NCBI RefSeq assembly: GCF_027497255.1
Contig: NZ_CP114903.1
Span: 2,108,001 to 2,172,000, forward strand
DNA: 64,000 nt
Direction: 5' to 3'
From: Micromonospora sp. WMMD882
Lineage (GTDB): Bacteria > Actinomycetota > Actinomycetes > Mycobacteriales > Micromonosporaceae
Shown here piece after piece: positions 1 to 9,211 of this stretch. Numbering within the stretch: position 1 is the stretch's first letter; each line of letters starts with the position of its first letter. Under the pieces are notes generated by a model. The model had not been told where the DNA came from. It saw nothing but the letters and a program-made list of their open reading frames with translations, and searched no databases. Position numbers and translations under genes: made by a program.

Positions 1-1
1 C

Positions 2-79
2 TTCCTGTGGCTCAGCGGCAAGCTGACCCGCTCGGTCAAGGGCGGCGGCACGAAGGCCCTGCCGATCCAGTACGCCTGA
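2..79 (+). CDS. 3' end of an unidentified plus-strand gene
   Basis: Only the last 25 codons are inside the window. They read in frame 2 and end with KGGGTKALPIQYA and a TGA. The stop is followed six bases later by a perfect 18-bp hairpin, which supports this being a true gene end. The visible residues carry no recognisable motif, so no function is proposed. The gene converges on rsmB. Confidence 0.6.
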   Translation, partial: FLWLSGKLTRSVKGGGTKALPIQYA

Positions 80-84
80 CCCGG

Positions 85-124
85 CGGCCGGGCGTGGACG
101 GGTCGGCCCGTCCACGCCCGGCCG
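85..124. terminator. perfect 18-bp hairpin between convergent genes
   Basis: The two 18-nt arms are exact reverse complements around the loop TCGG. The hairpin lies between the stop of the plus-strand partial gene and the stop of rsmB on the minus strand, so it can serve both. There is no U tract, as is usual for high-GC actinobacterial terminators. Confidence 0.85.
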
Positions 125-131
125 AGCGCTG

Positions 132-1718
132 TCAGCCCCGGCGGAGCACCGCCAGGAACATCGCGTCCGTGCCGTGCCGGTGCGGCCAGAGCTGCACCGT
201 CGGCCCGTTGCCCAGTCCCGGCATCCCGGCCGGCAGCAGCTCCCGCGCGTCGACGAAGTCCACCGGCGCGCCACAGCGGCGGGCCGCCTCGGTGACCGTC
301 ACGTGCGTCTCCACGGTGTGCGGCGAGCAGGTCACGTAGGCGACCAGCCCACCCGGCCGGGCCGCCCGCAGACCGGCGGTGAGCAGCTCCCGCTGCAACC
401 GGGTCAGCGGCGGCAGATCCGACGGCTGCCGCCGCCAGCGCGACTCGGGACGACGGCGCAGCGACCCCAGCCCGGTGCACGGCGCGTCCACCAGCACCCG
501 GTCGAAGTGCCCCTCCGGCAGCTTCGGGTCGGCGCCGACCGTCCGGCCGTCGGTGGTCAGCACGGTGACCGGCAACCCCCGGGTGGCCTGGGAGACCAAC
601 CGGGCCCGGTGCTCGGCCACCTCCACCGCGGTCACCCGCGCGTCCCGCTGCGCGGCCAGCGCGCCGAGCAGACCGGTCTTGCCACCGGGGCCGGCGCACA
701 GGTCCAGCCACCGGCCGTCCGGTCCGTCCAGCGGCGCGGCCGCCAACGCCGCCGCGACCAGTTGCGAGCCCTCGTCCTGCACGTGCGCCCGCCCCTCGGC
801 CAACGCCGGCAGGTCACCCGGCGCGCCGCCGGACAGGTAGACCGCGTACGGCGAGAACGCCCCGGGCGCCCCGCCGACCGCGTCGGCCAGCTCCACCGCG
901 TCGGCCAGGCCGGGCCGGGCGCACAGGTGCACGGAGGCGGGGGCGTTGTCCTCGATCAGCAGCCGGGTCGTCTCGCCCAGGTCGCCGCCGAGCGCCTCGG
1001 CGAACGCGCGGACGATCCACTGCGGATGACTGAACGCCACCGCCAGGTGCCCCACCGGGTCGCTCTCCATCGTCGGGGCGAGCCGCCGCACCCACTCCTC
1101 GGCGTCGTGCCCGGCGACCTCGCGCAGCACCGCGTTGGCGAAGCCGGTCGCGCCGTAGCCGACCGCCCGGACCAGGTCCACCGTGGAGGAGACCGCCGCG
1201 TGCGGCGGCACCCGGGTGTGCAGGAGCTGGTACGCGCCGAGCCGCAGCGCGTCCCGGACCGGCGGGTCGATCCGCTCGACGTCGCGGCCGGCGGCGTCGG
1301 TGAGGACGGCGTCCAGGGTGCCCACCGCGCGCAGCGTGCCGTAGGTCAGCTCGGTGGCGAAGGCCGCGTCCCGGCCGTGCAGACCGGCGTCCCGCAGGAT
1401 CGCCGGCAGGACCAGGTTGGCGTACGCGTCGTCGCGCTGCACCGCCGCCACCGCCTCGTACGCCGCCCGGCGCGGCCGGTCCAGCACCGGACGGGCGGCC
1501 CGGTCACCACGCCGGTCACCGCCGACGGAACGGGCCCCGGCCGGACCAGAGTCCCGCCACGCCCGGTCGTCGCGCCGGGGACGGTCGTCGCGCCGTGCCC
1601 GGTCCTCATGCCGGGGACGATCGTCGCGCTGTCGGCGGTCGTCGTGCCGGGGACGGTCGTCGCGCTGTCGGCGGTCGTCGTGGCGGGGACGGTCGGCCCG
1701 CGCGTCCGGGCCGGTCAC
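132..1718 (-). CDS. rsmB: 16S rRNA (cytosine-5) methyltransferase RsmB
   Basis: RsmB (Sun/Fmu) uses SAM to make m5C in small-subunit rRNA. The 528-residue product has a disordered Arg/Asp-rich tail at about 1-75, then an NusB-like RNA-binding domain to about residue 215 and a Rossmann methyltransferase domain. Visible motifs are LCAGPGGKT (SAM binding), [16 protein letters not shown] and [10 protein letters not shown], which carry the two cysteines of m5C methyltransferases. The GTG start overlaps the fmt stop as GTGA, the same coupling as def/fmt, so I prefer it to longer in-frame options inside fmt. The tail is built partly from a 36-bp DNA repeat. It is the last gene of a def-fmt-rsmB unit. 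Confidence 0.92.
   Translation of the reverse strand: MTGPDARADRPRHDDRRQRDDRPRHDDRRQRDDRPRHEDRARRDDRPRRDDRAWRDSGPAGARSVGGDRRGDRAARPVLDRPRRAAYEAVAAVQRDDAYANLVLPAILRDAGLHGRDAAFATELTYGTLRAVGTLDAVLTDAAGRDVERIDPPVRDALRLGAYQLLHTRVPPHAAVSSTVDLVRAVGYGATGFANAVLREVAGHDAEEWVRRLAPTMESDPVGHLAVAFSHPQWIVRAFAEALGGDLGETTRLLIEDNAPASVHLCARPGLADAVELADAVGGAPGAFSPYAVYLSGGAPGDLPALAEGRAHVQDEGSQLVAAALAAAPLDGPDGRWLDLCAGPGGKTGLLGALAAQRDARVTAVEVAEHRARLVSQATRGLPVTVLTTDGRTVGADPKLPEGHFDRVLVDAPCTGLGSLRRRPESRWRRQPSDLPPLTRLQRELLTAGLRAARPGGLVAYVTCSPHTVETHVTVTEAARRCGAPVDFVDARELLPAGMPGLGNGPTVQLWPHRHGTDAMFLAVLRRG
1610..1696. repeat. 36-bp tandem repeat in the 5' part of rsmB
   Basis: Two full 36-bp units (1610-1645 and 1646-1681) differ at one base and are followed by a partial third. 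Because 36 is a multiple of three the frame is kept, and each unit codes for a 12-residue Arg/Asp/Gln block of the type [12 protein letters not shown]. It lies wholly in the predicted disordered tail. Confidence 0.85.
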
Positions 1719-2650
1719 GCGAACAGCTCCCCGGCGTCGACCCGGACGCCACGCGCCCAGTCGGTGGCGGGCATCGGCTTCTTGCCGGCGGCACGCACCT
1801 CGCCGAGGGCCACCGGCGTGGTGGCCGTGCCGGCCAACACCCGCTTCCGCTCGACCAGCAGCTCGCCGGGTTTCAGCTCCGGGGCGTCCGGGACCGGCCG
1901 GACCGGGCCGAGCTTGACCCGGTCGCCGCGCAGCGTCGTCCACGCCCCGGGGGCCGGGGTGCAGGCGCGGATCCGCCGGTCCACCGCGAACGCCGGATCG
2001 GTCCAGCGGACCTGGGCGTCCGCCACGGTCAGCTTCGGGGCCAGGGACACCCCGTCGGCGGGCTGCGGCCGGGCCCGCGCGGCGCCGTCGGCGATCGCGT
2101 CGAGCACCGACACCAGCAGGCCGGCGCCGGAGTCGGCGAGCCGGTCCAGCAGCGCGCCGGAGGTGTCCTCCGGCCGAATCCGGTCGGTCAGCGTGCCGTA
2201 GACGGGGCCGGTGTCCAGCCCCTCCTCCAACTGGAAGACGCTGGCCCCGGTGAGCTCGTCGCCGTGCAGCACGGCGTGCTGCACCGGCGCGGCCCCCCGC
2301 CAGGCGGGCAGCAGCGAGAAGTGCAGGTTGACCCAGCCGTGCCGGGGGATCTCCAGCGCCACCGGCGGCACCAGCGCGCCGTAGGCGACCACCGGGACGC
2401 AGTCCGGGGCCAGCTCGCGGAGCCGGTCGAGGAACTCCGGCTCGCGGGGCCGGGCCGGCGTGAGCACCTCCACGCCGTGCGCGTCGGCCCACGCGCCGAC
2501 CGGCGAGCGGACCACCCCCCGGCCCCGGCCGGCCGGGGCGTCCGGCCGGGTCACCACGGCGAGCAGCTCGTGACCGGAGGCGGCCACCGCCGCCAGGGCG
2601 GGCACCGCGACGGCCGGCGTACCGGCGAAGACCAGCCGCAACCCGGTCAC
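1715..2650 (-). CDS. fmt: methionyl-tRNA formyltransferase
   Basis: Fmt formylates Met-tRNAfMet with 10-formyl-THF before initiation. The 311-residue protein is of normal length. It opens with [19 protein letters not shown], carries the formyl-transferase core [18 protein letters not shown] with the catalytic Asn and His, and the Asp-containing DTGPVY, then a C-terminal OB-like domain. The GTG start overlaps the def stop (GTGA) and the stop overlaps the rsmB start, so the three genes are translationally coupled. Longer upstream starts would lie inside def and lack similarity. Confidence 0.95.
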   Translation of the reverse strand: MTGLRLVFAGTPAVAVPALAAVAASGHELLAVVTRPDAPAGRGRGVVRSPVGAWADAHGVEVLTPARPREPEFLDRLRELAPDCVPVVAYGALVPPVALEIPRHGWVNLHFSLLPAWRGAAPVQHAVLHGDELTGASVFQLEEGLDTGPVYGTLTDRIRPEDTSGALLDRLADSGAGLLVSVLDAIADGAARARPQPADGVSLAPKLTVADAQVRWTDPAFAVDRRIRACTPAPGAWTTLRGDRVKLGPVRPVPDAPELKPGELLVERKRVLAGTATTPVALGEVRAAGKKPMPATDWARGVRVDAGELFA

Positions 2651-3207
2651 CGCCCCAGGCCGAACGGGCTGGCCGCGCCGTGCGGGTTCACCTTGACCAC
2701 CGGCGGGGCGGCGGCGTCGTACCACTCGGCCTGACGGATCGCCTTCATCGCCTCCTTGCGCCCGGCCGCGTCCAGCCGGTCGATGAAGAGCACCCCGTCC
2801 AGGTGGTCGGTCTCGTGCTGGACGCAGCGGGCCATCAGGCCGGTGCCGACGATCTGCATCGGGTCGCCGTAGCCGTTGAAGCCCTTGGCGATCACGTTCT
2901 GCCGGCGCTTGGTGTCGAAGTAGAGGCCGGGGATGGAGAGGCAGCCCTCCGGGCCGTCCTGCTCCTCGGAGTCGGGGAACTCCAGCACCGGGTTGACCAG
3001 ATGCCCGAGCACGTCGTCGACGTCGAACGCGAACACCCGCAGGCCCACCCCGAGCTGCGGGGCGGCCAGGCCGGCGCCGTTCTGCTCCCGCATGGTGTCG
3101 GTCAGGTCGGCGACGAGCTTGCGCAACTCGACGTCGAAGTCGACCACCGGGTCGGCCGGCGTGCGCAGCACCGGATCCCCGAACAGACGGATGGGCTGGA
3201 CGGTCAC
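2647..3207 (-). CDS. def: peptide deformylase
   Basis: Removes the N-formyl group from nascent proteins and so acts downstream of Fmt. The 186-residue protein carries all three deformylase motifs: [18 protein letters not shown] with the metal-binding Cys, and QHETDHLDG with the HExxH-type metal ligands. The GTG start is preceded by GGAGCC at suitable spacing, and the protein begins [15 protein letters not shown], the usual N-terminus. First gene of the def-fmt-rsmB operon, with a good -10 about 45 bp upstream. Confidence 0.95.
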   Translation of the reverse strand: MTVQPIRLFGDPVLRTPADPVVDFDVELRKLVADLTDTMREQNGAGLAAPQLGVGLRVFAFDVDDVLGHLVNPVLEFPDSEEQDGPEGCLSIPGLYFDTKRRQNVIAKGFNGYGDPMQIVGTGLMARCVQHETDHLDGVLFIDRLDAAGRKEAMKAIRQAEWYDAAAPPVVKVNPHGAASPFGLGR

Positions 3208-3251
3208 GCGGGGTGGCTCCTTCGTCGGTGGGACGGATGTCGTGCCGTACC

Positions 3252-3257
3252 AGTCTA
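3252..3257 (-). promoter_or_regulatory. -10 element TAGACT upstream of def
   Basis: Read on the minus strand the hexamer is TAGACT, which matches the actinobacterial housekeeping sigma consensus TAnnnT well. The expected start point would give a leader of roughly 38 nt to the def GTG. I see no good -35 at 16-18 bp, so this rests on the -10 alone. Confidence 0.45.
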
Positions 3258-3311
3258 CGGACTCCCCGGACGGCTTCCCGGCGGTGTGTGGCGGGCGAGA
3301 CGCCCCATGGG

Positions 3312-4640
3312 TCACCGGCGGTCGGTCGCCGCCGGTCGGACCGGTCGGGGTACCGGCCCCGACGTCGGCGCGGGGGCGCCCGGCCCCGGCGCCGGCGCGA
3401 GAGACGCCGACGCGGAGGACGTCGTCGGGGTGAGAGTCATCGGGAGGGCGTGGTAGCCGCGCAGGGTCAGTCGGGGGCGGTGCCGGGGCGTGCCGGCCAG
3501 CGCCAGGTCGGGCAGCCGGCGCAGCAGCAACGGCAGGGCGATCCGGGCCTCCAGCCGGGCCAGCGCCGCCCCGAGGCAGTAGTGCGCGCCACCGCCGAAG
3601 GACAGCGGCTGGTTCTGCGGGCGGGACGGGTCGAACCGGTCGGGCCCGGGGAACCGCTCCGGGTCCCGGTTGCCCGCGCCGAGCAGCAGCAGCACCCGCC
3701 GGTCGGCCGGCACCGGAACCCCGGCCAGGGTGTGCCCGCCGATGCTGGTCCGACTGGTCATCTGCACCGGGGAGTCGATCCGCAGCAGCTCCTCGACGTA
3801 CGCCGGGGCGAGCCCGGGATCGGCGCGCAGGGCGTCGGCGTGCGCCGGGTGCCGCAGCAGCACCACCAGCCCGTTGCCGATCAGGTTGGTGGTCGTCTCG
3901 AACCCGGCCACCAGGAGGATCACCAGGTTGGCCAGCAGCTCGTCGCCGGTGAGCCGGCCGGCGTCGGCGTCGTGCGCCCGGACCAGGGCGGTGGTCAGGT
4001 CGTCGGCGGGCGCCCGGCGGCGGGTCTCGACCAGGGCGGCGACGTAGTCCCGCAGCGCGACCGCGCCCCGGTCGGCGACGGCCAGCTCGGCCCCGGTGAC
4101 CTCCGGCTCCAGCGCGGCGGTCAGGTCGGTGGTCCACTCCCGGAACGCGGCCCGGTCCTCGGCCGGCACGCCGAGCAGCGCGCAGATCACCCCGATCGGC
4201 AGCGGGTAGGCGAACTCGGCCAGCACGTCGACGACGGCCCCGTCCCGGCCCCGGGTCGCCATCGCCTCGACCAGCCCGGTGGCCTGGGCCGTCACCACGT
4301 CCCGCAGCGCGGCGATCCGGCGCGGGGTGAACGCCCCGGCCACCAGATGCCGCATCCGGCCGTGGTCGGGTGGATTGCTCCGCAGCACCGACCGGGAGAT
4401 CGTGGCCACCGCGGGGCTGGTCGCCCAGCCGTCGACCGGGCTCGCCGGCAACGGCTCGTAGCTCACCCCGTAGCCGGGGTCACGGAGCACCTCGTCGATC
4501 ACCGCGTACCCGGTGGCCACGTGCACCCCCAGGTCGGTGTCGACCACCGGCCCGTACGCCCGGAGCCGCTCGTACGCCGGGTAGGGGTCGATCCGTCCCG
4601 CCGGTGAGAGCAGCAGCCGGACGGCGTCGGCGACGTCCAT
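3312..4640 (-). CDS. cytochrome P450
   Basis: Soluble bacterial class I P450 monooxygenase; substrate unknown. The 442-residue protein shows the I-helix oxygen-binding motif AGFETTTN, the K-helix ExxR as EELLRIDSP, and the haem-ligand loop [16 protein letters not shown] with the proximal Cys. After the normal C-terminus ([13 protein letters not shown]) there is a tail of about 40 residues rich in Ser, Ala and Pro, likely disordered. The ATG has a strong ribosome site, GGAGGTCGACC. No ferredoxin or reductase gene is adjacent. It sits with the next gene between priA and def, where I would expect housekeeping genes only, so it is probably a lineage-specific addition. Confidence 0.93.
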   Translation of the reverse strand: MDVADAVRLLLSPAGRIDPYPAYERLRAYGPVVDTDLGVHVATGYAVIDEVLRDPGYGVSYEPLPASPVDGWATSPAVATISRSVLRSNPPDHGRMRHLVAGAFTPRRIAALRDVVTAQATGLVEAMATRGRDGAVVDVLAEFAYPLPIGVICALLGVPAEDRAAFREWTTDLTAALEPEVTGAELAVADRGAVALRDYVAALVETRRRAPADDLTTALVRAHDADAGRLTGDELLANLVILLVAGFETTTNLIGNGLVVLLRHPAHADALRADPGLAPAYVEELLRIDSPVQMTSRTSIGGHTLAGVPVPADRRVLLLLGAGNRDPERFPGPDRFDPSRPQNQPLSFGGGAHYCLGAALARLEARIALPLLLRRLPDLALAGTPRHRPRLTLRGYHALPMTLTPTTSSASASLAPAPGPGAPAPTSGPVPRPVRPAATDRR

Positions 4641-4745
4641 GGTCGACCTCCATCGACAGTGGGATGAGCCCTCATCATGCTCATCTCACCGTCGGTGGCG
4701 GAACCCTGACGCGCCGTGCGCGGGCGTCGGATCGACGACCTGTCG

Positions 4746-5729
4746 TCAGCCGCCGTTCGTCGGGTCGCCCGCCAGCACCGCGTCGGGGGTCCGCAGCACG
4801 TGCTCCGGCAGCGGTAGCTGGATCTTGTGGGCCGCCTCCCAGTCCTGGATCGTGTCGGCCCGGACGTGCCGGGTGAAGTACTCCACCGCGCTCACGCCGG
4901 CCGCGACCGGCTCGTCCATCTCGGCGACCAACCGGGCCGGCACCAGCGGGAAGCCGCTCTGCAGGGCGGCGCTGAGCCGGCGGTGCCCGTCGACCACGAA
5001 GAAGTACTCCCCGGTGTAGCCGATGGTCAGCGGCGCCAGCCCCTCGTCACCGCCGGCGGCGACCGACCCGACGAAGTCGCTCTCCCACAGGCCGCGCAGG
5101 TTCGCCACGTCCTCGGTCGGGTAGACGCGGGCCGGGTCGAGCAGCAGCAGCGGCGGAGCGTCACGGAGCACCTCGGCGGCCAGCCGCCCCTCGTACGCGT
5201 CGACGACGTGCGTGATGACCTGCTCCGGGGTGGCCCTGGTGGTGTCGCAGACCAGGTCGTAGTTGCGCAGCCGGGCCTTGTCCACGCCGTACCGGACGAC
5301 GAACCGGTTCCGTTCGCTCTCGCTGCGTTCGCGGAGTCTGGCCTTCGCCTCCTCCAGCGAGGTGTAGCTCTCGGCCGGACCGGACGGGCGCAGCAGCACC
5401 CGGCGGGCCGCCTCGCCAGGCTCGGTGATCATGTGCACCTTGAGCGCGTCGGTGAAGAAGTGCCAGGCCAGCCGGGAGTCCATCACCAGGGACTCACCGG
5501 AGGCGGCGATGTCCCGCTGGAGCTGGTCGACGTACCCGTCGACGGCCTGGTCCAGCTCGGCGTGCAGGTTGAGCTGGAGCGCGGTCATCTGCCGTTCCTG
5601 CGCCATCTGCCGGTAGAGGTCGCCGACGCTGACCCGCCGCAGGCCGAGCCGCTTGGCGATCTCGATGGAGACGGTGCTCTTGCCGCTGCCGAGGTCACCG
5701 TTGAAAACGATCGATTGACGTGCGGTCAC
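4746..5729 (-). CDS. cytidylate-kinase-like P-loop domain fused to a ParB-like domain
   Basis: The N-terminal half (about 1-190) is a nucleotide-kinase fold: P-loop NGDLGSGKSTVS, then the CMP-kinase-like RVSVGDLYRQMA and a lid-like Arg-rich region (RLRERSESERNRFVVRYG). The C-terminal half (about 200-300) resembles the ParB/Srx fold, with LLLLDPARVYPTED, PLTIGYTGEYFFVVDGHRRL and SAALQSGFPLVPARLV. The function is not known; phosphorylation of a small molecule or regulation by nucleotide are both possible. The GTG start was chosen because GAGGTGG precedes it by about 6 nt; an ATG seven codons earlier has no such site. It is transcribed apart from priA, with its own -10 and palindrome upstream. 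Confidence 0.75.
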   Translation of the reverse strand: MTARQSIVFNGDLGSGKSTVSIEIAKRLGLRRVSVGDLYRQMAQERQMTALQLNLHAELDQAVDGYVDQLQRDIAASGESLVMDSRLAWHFFTDALKVHMITEPGEAARRVLLRPSGPAESYTSLEEAKARLRERSESERNRFVVRYGVDKARLRNYDLVCDTTRATPEQVITHVVDAYEGRLAAEVLRDAPPLLLLDPARVYPTEDVANLRGLWESDFVGSVAAGGDEGLAPLTIGYTGEYFFVVDGHRRLSAALQSGFPLVPARLVAEMDEPVAAGVSAVEYFTRHVRADTIQDWEAAHKIQLPLPEHVLRTPDAVLAGDPTNGG

Positions 5730-5774
5730 GACTGATCCACCTCTGATCACCGGCTGGTTGACATCATCGATATG

Positions 5775-5789
5775 GCGTCGAATCGACGC
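5775..5789. promoter_or_regulatory. 7+1+7 palindrome, possible operator
   Basis: GCGTCGA and TCGACGC flank a single A, a perfect inverted repeat. It lies in the leader between the probable -10 (5833-5838) and the start of the kinase/ParB gene. Its role as an operator is inference. Confidence 0.35.
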
Positions 5790-5832
5790 GCTCCCGGCAT
5801 CGTCACGCGGTGCGGGCGGGACATGGGGGGCG

Positions 5833-5838
5833 ATGCTA
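5833..5838 (-). promoter_or_regulatory. -10 element TAGCAT upstream of the kinase/ParB gene
   Basis: On the minus strand the hexamer reads TAGCAT, fitting TAnnnT. It would give a leader of just under 100 nt. No convincing -35 was seen at the usual spacing. Confidence 0.35.
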
Positions 5839-5900
5839 TCACGGCGGGCCAGGGCATTCCCGGCGAACGGTCCACCGCCGGACCTCCCCGGCGGCCCCGC

Positions 5901-7934
5901 TCAGAACAGCTCCAGCGGGTCCACCTGGACGCGGACCGGGTCGGCCGCCCGGCGCGCCGCGCGTACCCCGGCGGCGGCGTGCAACGCGGCGGCCAGCGCG
6001 GCGGCGTGGCCGCGGGGCACCCGCAGCAGCATCCGTTCCCGGTCACCGTCGGCCGGGACCGGACCCAGCACCTCGGCCGCCTCGGGGAGCCGGGCCTCGG
6101 CGAGCAGGTCGGCCACCGCCGACGCCGACCCGGTCAGGCTGGCCATCCGGACCGCCGGCGGAAAGCCCAGCTCCCGCCGCTCGGCGAGTTCCCGGGCCGC
6201 GAACCAGGCCGGGTCCCAGCGCAGCAACGCCTGCACCGGGGCGAGCGCGCCGTCGGCGACCACCACCACCCGACCACCGGCCGACGCCGGACGGGCCAGC
6301 GCCGCGGCGGCCAGCCAGCGGCGCAGGGTCTCCTCACCGGCACGCAGGTCGGCCCGGGTCAGCAGCGCCCACGCGTCCAGCAGCAGCACCGCGCCGAAGC
6401 CGCCCTCGGCGACCGGCTCGGCCCCGGGCGTGGCCACCACCAGCCCGGCGCCGCCGGGCACCCGGGCCAGCACCTCCTCCCGGCCGGAGGTCCGCACCGG
6501 CACCCCGGGGAACGCCCGGCCCAGTTCCTCGGCGGTGCGGCGGGCCCCGGTCACGGCGGCGCGCAGCCGCCGCCGGCCGCACTCCGGGCAGGCGTACGCG
6601 GCGGCGACCCGGCCGCACCAACGGCAGAACGGGACGCCCTGCGCGGACGGCAGGGCGAGCGGGCCGGCGCAGTGCGGGCAGCGGGCCGGGGCCCGGCAGC
6701 CGGCGCAGGCCACCGACGGCAGGTAGCCCCGGCGGGGCACCTGGACCAGCACCGGCGTGTCGGCGCGCAGCGCGTCGCGGGCGGTGGCCCAGGCCAGGCT
6801 GGGCAGCCGGGCCGTGGCGGCGGCCGGGTCCCGGGCCAACTGCGGGTCGTCGCCGGTCGGGGCGACCGCCGGGGCGACCGACCGGACGGTGTCCCGCGCG
6901 GCGACCACCTCCCGCGCCCAGCCGGACTCCACCAGCAGTTGCGCCTCGGCGGTACGGGTGTGCCCGCCGACCAGGACGGCGGCGTCACCGAGCTGGGCCC
7001 GGGTGAGCAGCACCTCACGGGCGTGCGGGTACGGGGCCCGGGGCTCGGCGTGCAGGTCGTCGCCGTCGTCCCAGATCGCCACCAGCCCCAGCCGCGCCAC
7101 CGGCGCGAACATCGCCGCCCGGGTGCCGACGACCACCGGCGTCCGACCCCGGCGTACGGCCAGGAAGGCCCGGTAGCGGCGGGCCGGGCCGAGCGCCGCG
7201 GAGAGCGCGACGTGCCGCCCCGGACCGAGCGCGTCGGTGAGCGCCGCGTCGAGCCGGTCCAGGTCCCGGGCGTCGGCGACCACGGCGACCACGCCCCGCC
7301 CGGACCGCGTCGTCGCGGCGGCGGCCTCGGCGAACCGCGCCGGCCAGTCCTCCCCCGGCAGCGCCGACCAGACCGCCCGGGGGGCCCGGCCGTCGGCGAG
7401 CGCGCGCAGGAACCCCGGCCCCGCCGGGTACGCGTCCCAGCCACCGCCCCCGGCCGGCGGGCCGGGCGGCGCCGGCTCGGGCCGGGTCGGGCTCGGCGCG
7501 GGCCGGGCGCCGGGCGGTGGGTCCGGCAGCGGACCGGGATCGGCGGGGGTCTCCTCTTTCTCCACCCGCGCGTGCCGGGCCGGCACGGCCAGGCGGAGCA
7601 CGTCGGCGAGGCTGCCGGCGTACCGGTCGGCGACCGCGCGGGCCAGCCGGGCGATCTCCGGGGCCAGCGCCGGCTCGGGCGACACGACCTTCTCCAGGTA
7701 GGCCAACCGGCCGCCGTGCCCGGAGCGCTCGACGCGTTCCAGCAGCCAGCCGTCGACGAGCTGACCGGCGAAGCGCACCTTCACCCGCGTCCCGGGCGTC
7801 GCCGCGTCGTCGAGGCCGGCGGGCACCAGGTAGTCGAAGGGCCGGTCCAGGTGGGGCAGGGGGACGTCGACGCAGACACGGGCGACCGGCGACCCGTCAG
7901 CGGGCCGCCGGTCGTGGCGCGGGTTGCTGGTCAG
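5901..7934 (-). CDS. priA: primosomal protein N' (PriA), actinobacterial type; apparent CTG start
   Basis: PriA restarts replication at stalled forks. The protein has the N-terminal DNA-binding domain ([20 protein letters not shown]), the helicase-like core and the zinc-binding cysteines ([13 protein letters not shown] and the pairs CRWCG and CPECG). As in other actinobacterial PriA proteins the helicase core is degenerate: I see no GxGKT loop, so ATPase activity is doubtful. The first ATG/GTG/TTG in frame is the GTG at 7826, which would cut into the conserved N-terminus. The only in-frame start-like codon that keeps it is a CTG at 7934, overlapping the metK stop as CTGA, giving 677 residues. 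The same position with G instead of C would be a normal GTGA overlap. See findings. Confidence 0.8.
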   Translation of the reverse strand: MTSNPRHDRRPADGSPVARVCVDVPLPHLDRPFDYLVPAGLDDAATPGTRVKVRFAGQLVDGWLLERVERSGHGGRLAYLEKVVSPEPALAPEIARLARAVADRYAGSLADVLRLAVPARHARVEKEETPADPGPLPDPPPGARPAPSPTRPEPAPPGPPAGGGGWDAYPAGPGFLRALADGRAPRAVWSALPGEDWPARFAEAAAATTRSGRGVVAVVADARDLDRLDAALTDALGPGRHVALSAALGPARRYRAFLAVRRGRTPVVVGTRAAMFAPVARLGLVAIWDDGDDLHAEPRAPYPHAREVLLTRAQLGDAAVLVGGHTRTAEAQLLVESGWAREVVAARDTVRSVAPAVAPTGDDPQLARDPAAATARLPSLAWATARDALRADTPVLVQVPRRGYLPSVACAGCRAPARCPHCAGPLALPSAQGVPFCRWCGRVAAAYACPECGRRRLRAAVTGARRTAEELGRAFPGVPVRTSGREEVLARVPGGAGLVVATPGAEPVAEGGFGAVLLLDAWALLTRADLRAGEETLRRWLAAAALARPASAGGRVVVVADGALAPVQALLRWDPAWFAARELAERRELGFPPAVRMASLTGSASAVADLLAEARLPEAAEVLGPVPADGDRERMLLRVPRGHAAALAAALHAAAGVRAARRAADPVRVQVDPLELF

Positions 7935-9124
7935 GCTCCTGCGGCGGCTTTGAGGTCGGTGGCGCGGTTGGTGTGTTCCCAGGTGAGGTCGGTGAGGTTG
8001 CGGCCGAAGTGGCCGTAGGCGGCGGTTTGTTGGTAGATGGGGCGTTTGAGGTTGAGGTCGCGGATGATGGCGGCGGGGCGGAGGTCGAAGACTTCGGTGA
8101 CGGCTTTGTGGATGCGGTCGAGGGGGATGGTTTCGGTGTGGAAGGTTTCGATGTGGAGGCTGACGGGGTGGGCTTTGCCGATGGCGTAGGCGATTTGGGC
8201 TTCGCAGCGTTCGGCGAGTCCGGCGGCGACGATGTTCTTGGCGACCCAGCGCATGGCGTAGGCGGCGGAGCGGTCGACTTTGGAGGGGTCTTTGCCGGAG
8301 AAGGCGCCGCCTCCGTGGCGGGCGTAGCCGCCGTAGGTGTCGACGATGATTTTGCGGCCGGTGAGGCCGGCGTCGCCCATGGGTCCGCCGATTTCGAAGC
8401 GGCCGGTGGGGTTGACCAGGAGGCGGTAGCCGGTGGTGTCGAGGTCGAGGTTGTCGAGTTCGGGGGTGATGACGTGGTCGCGGATGTCGGGGGTGAGGAG
8501 GGTGTCGAGGCTGATGTCGGCGGCGTGTTGGGTGGACAGGACGACGGTGTCGAGGCGGATGGGGCGTAGGCCGTCGTATTCGATGGTGACCTGGGTTTTG
8601 CCGTCGGGGCGGAGGTAGGGGATGGTGCCGTTTTTGCGGACGGTGGCGAGGCGGTGGGCGAGGCGGTGGGCGAGGGCGATGGGTAGGGGCATGAGTTCGG
8701 GGGTTTCGGAGCAGGCGAAGCCGAACATCATGCCTTGGTCGCCGGCGCCTTGGGCGTCGAGGGCGGATTCGCTGCCTTCGGTGCGTAGTTCGATGGCGTT
8801 GTCGACGCCTTGGGCGATGTCGGGGGATTGGGCGCCGATGGAGACGCTGACGCCGCAGGAGGCGCCGTCGAAGCCTTTTTTGGAGGAGTCGTAGCCGATG
8901 CGGAGGATGGTGTCGCGGACGATGGTGGGGATGTCGGCGTAGGCGTTGGTGGTGACTTCTCCGGCGACGTGGACCTGTCCGGTGGTGATGAGGGTTTCGA
9001 CCGCGACGCGTGAGTGGGGGTCCTGGTCGAGCAGGGCGTCGAGGATTCCATCGCTGATCTGGTCGGCGATCTTGTCCGGATGGCCTTCGGTGACCGATTC
9101 GGACGTGAACAGACGGCGAGTCAC
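7928..9124 (-). repeat. 1,197-bp inverted duplicate of 28127-29323
   Basis: From the GTG start through the stop plus CCA, I compared several stretches of the two copies and found no differences. Identity begins exactly at the GTG (the preceding base is C here, T in the other copy) and ends three bases after the TGA. The flanks are unrelated. The two copies point toward opposite strands, so recombination between them would invert the intervening 19 kb. Confidence 0.9.
7931..9124 (-). CDS. metK: S-adenosylmethionine synthetase, copy 1
   Basis: MetK makes SAM from ATP and methionine. The 397-residue protein has the ATP motif [18 protein letters not shown], and the P-loop-like [16 protein letters not shown]. 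The position between coaBC and priA is the usual actinobacterial one. Codon use is odd: Glu is essentially always GAA, Lys nearly always AAA, Gln often CAA, and four-fold codons end in C, whereas neighbours use GAG, AAG, CAG and CTG. The DNA is the same as copy 2 at 28127-29320, in inverted orientation. The GTG is preceded by TTAGGAGTGCC. A TTGACG hexamer (9210-9215) lies over the coaBC stop, but the spaced -10 (CAATTT) is weak. Confidence 0.97.
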   Translation of the reverse strand: MTRRLFTSESVTEGHPDKIADQISDGILDALLDQDPHSRVAVETLITTGQVHVAGEVTTNAYADIPTIVRDTILRIGYDSSKKGFDGASCGVSVSIGAQSPDIAQGVDNAIELRTEGSESALDAQGAGDQGMMFGFACSETPELMPLPIALAHRLAHRLATVRKNGTIPYLRPDGKTQVTIEYDGLRPIRLDTVVLSTQHAADISLDTLLTPDIRDHVITPELDNLDLDTTGYRLLVNPTGRFEIGGPMGDAGLTGRKIIVDTYGGYARHGGGAFSGKDPSKVDRSAAYAMRWVAKNIVAAGLAERCEAQIAYAIGKAHPVSLHIETFHTETIPLDRIHKAVTEVFDLRPAAIIRDLNLKRPIYQQTAAYGHFGRNLTDLTWEHTNRATDLKAAAGA

Positions 9125-9211
9125 GGCACTCCTAAGCGTTCAAGGTCGTCCGCGGCAGTGTAATCGGCACTGCCCGACCATGGGCGAAATTGCGGTTTTG
9201 TGAATGGAACG

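Noticed and set aside
1570..1700. CRISPR-like array
   Set aside because: Units are adjacent with no spacers, lie within rsmB in frame and encode protein repeats.
7517..8569. 350-codon plus-strand frame across priA and metK
   Set aside because: It is antisense to two conserved genes, and its Gly/Val/Asp/Glu-rich second half recurs at the other metK copy only because the DNA is the same.
9125..9211. SAM riboswitch upstream of metK copy 1
   Set aside because: Only 87 nt separate coaBC from metK. There is one short hairpin (GGCAGTG/CACTGCC) and none of the helices needed for a SAM-I, SAM-II or SAM-IV aptamer.
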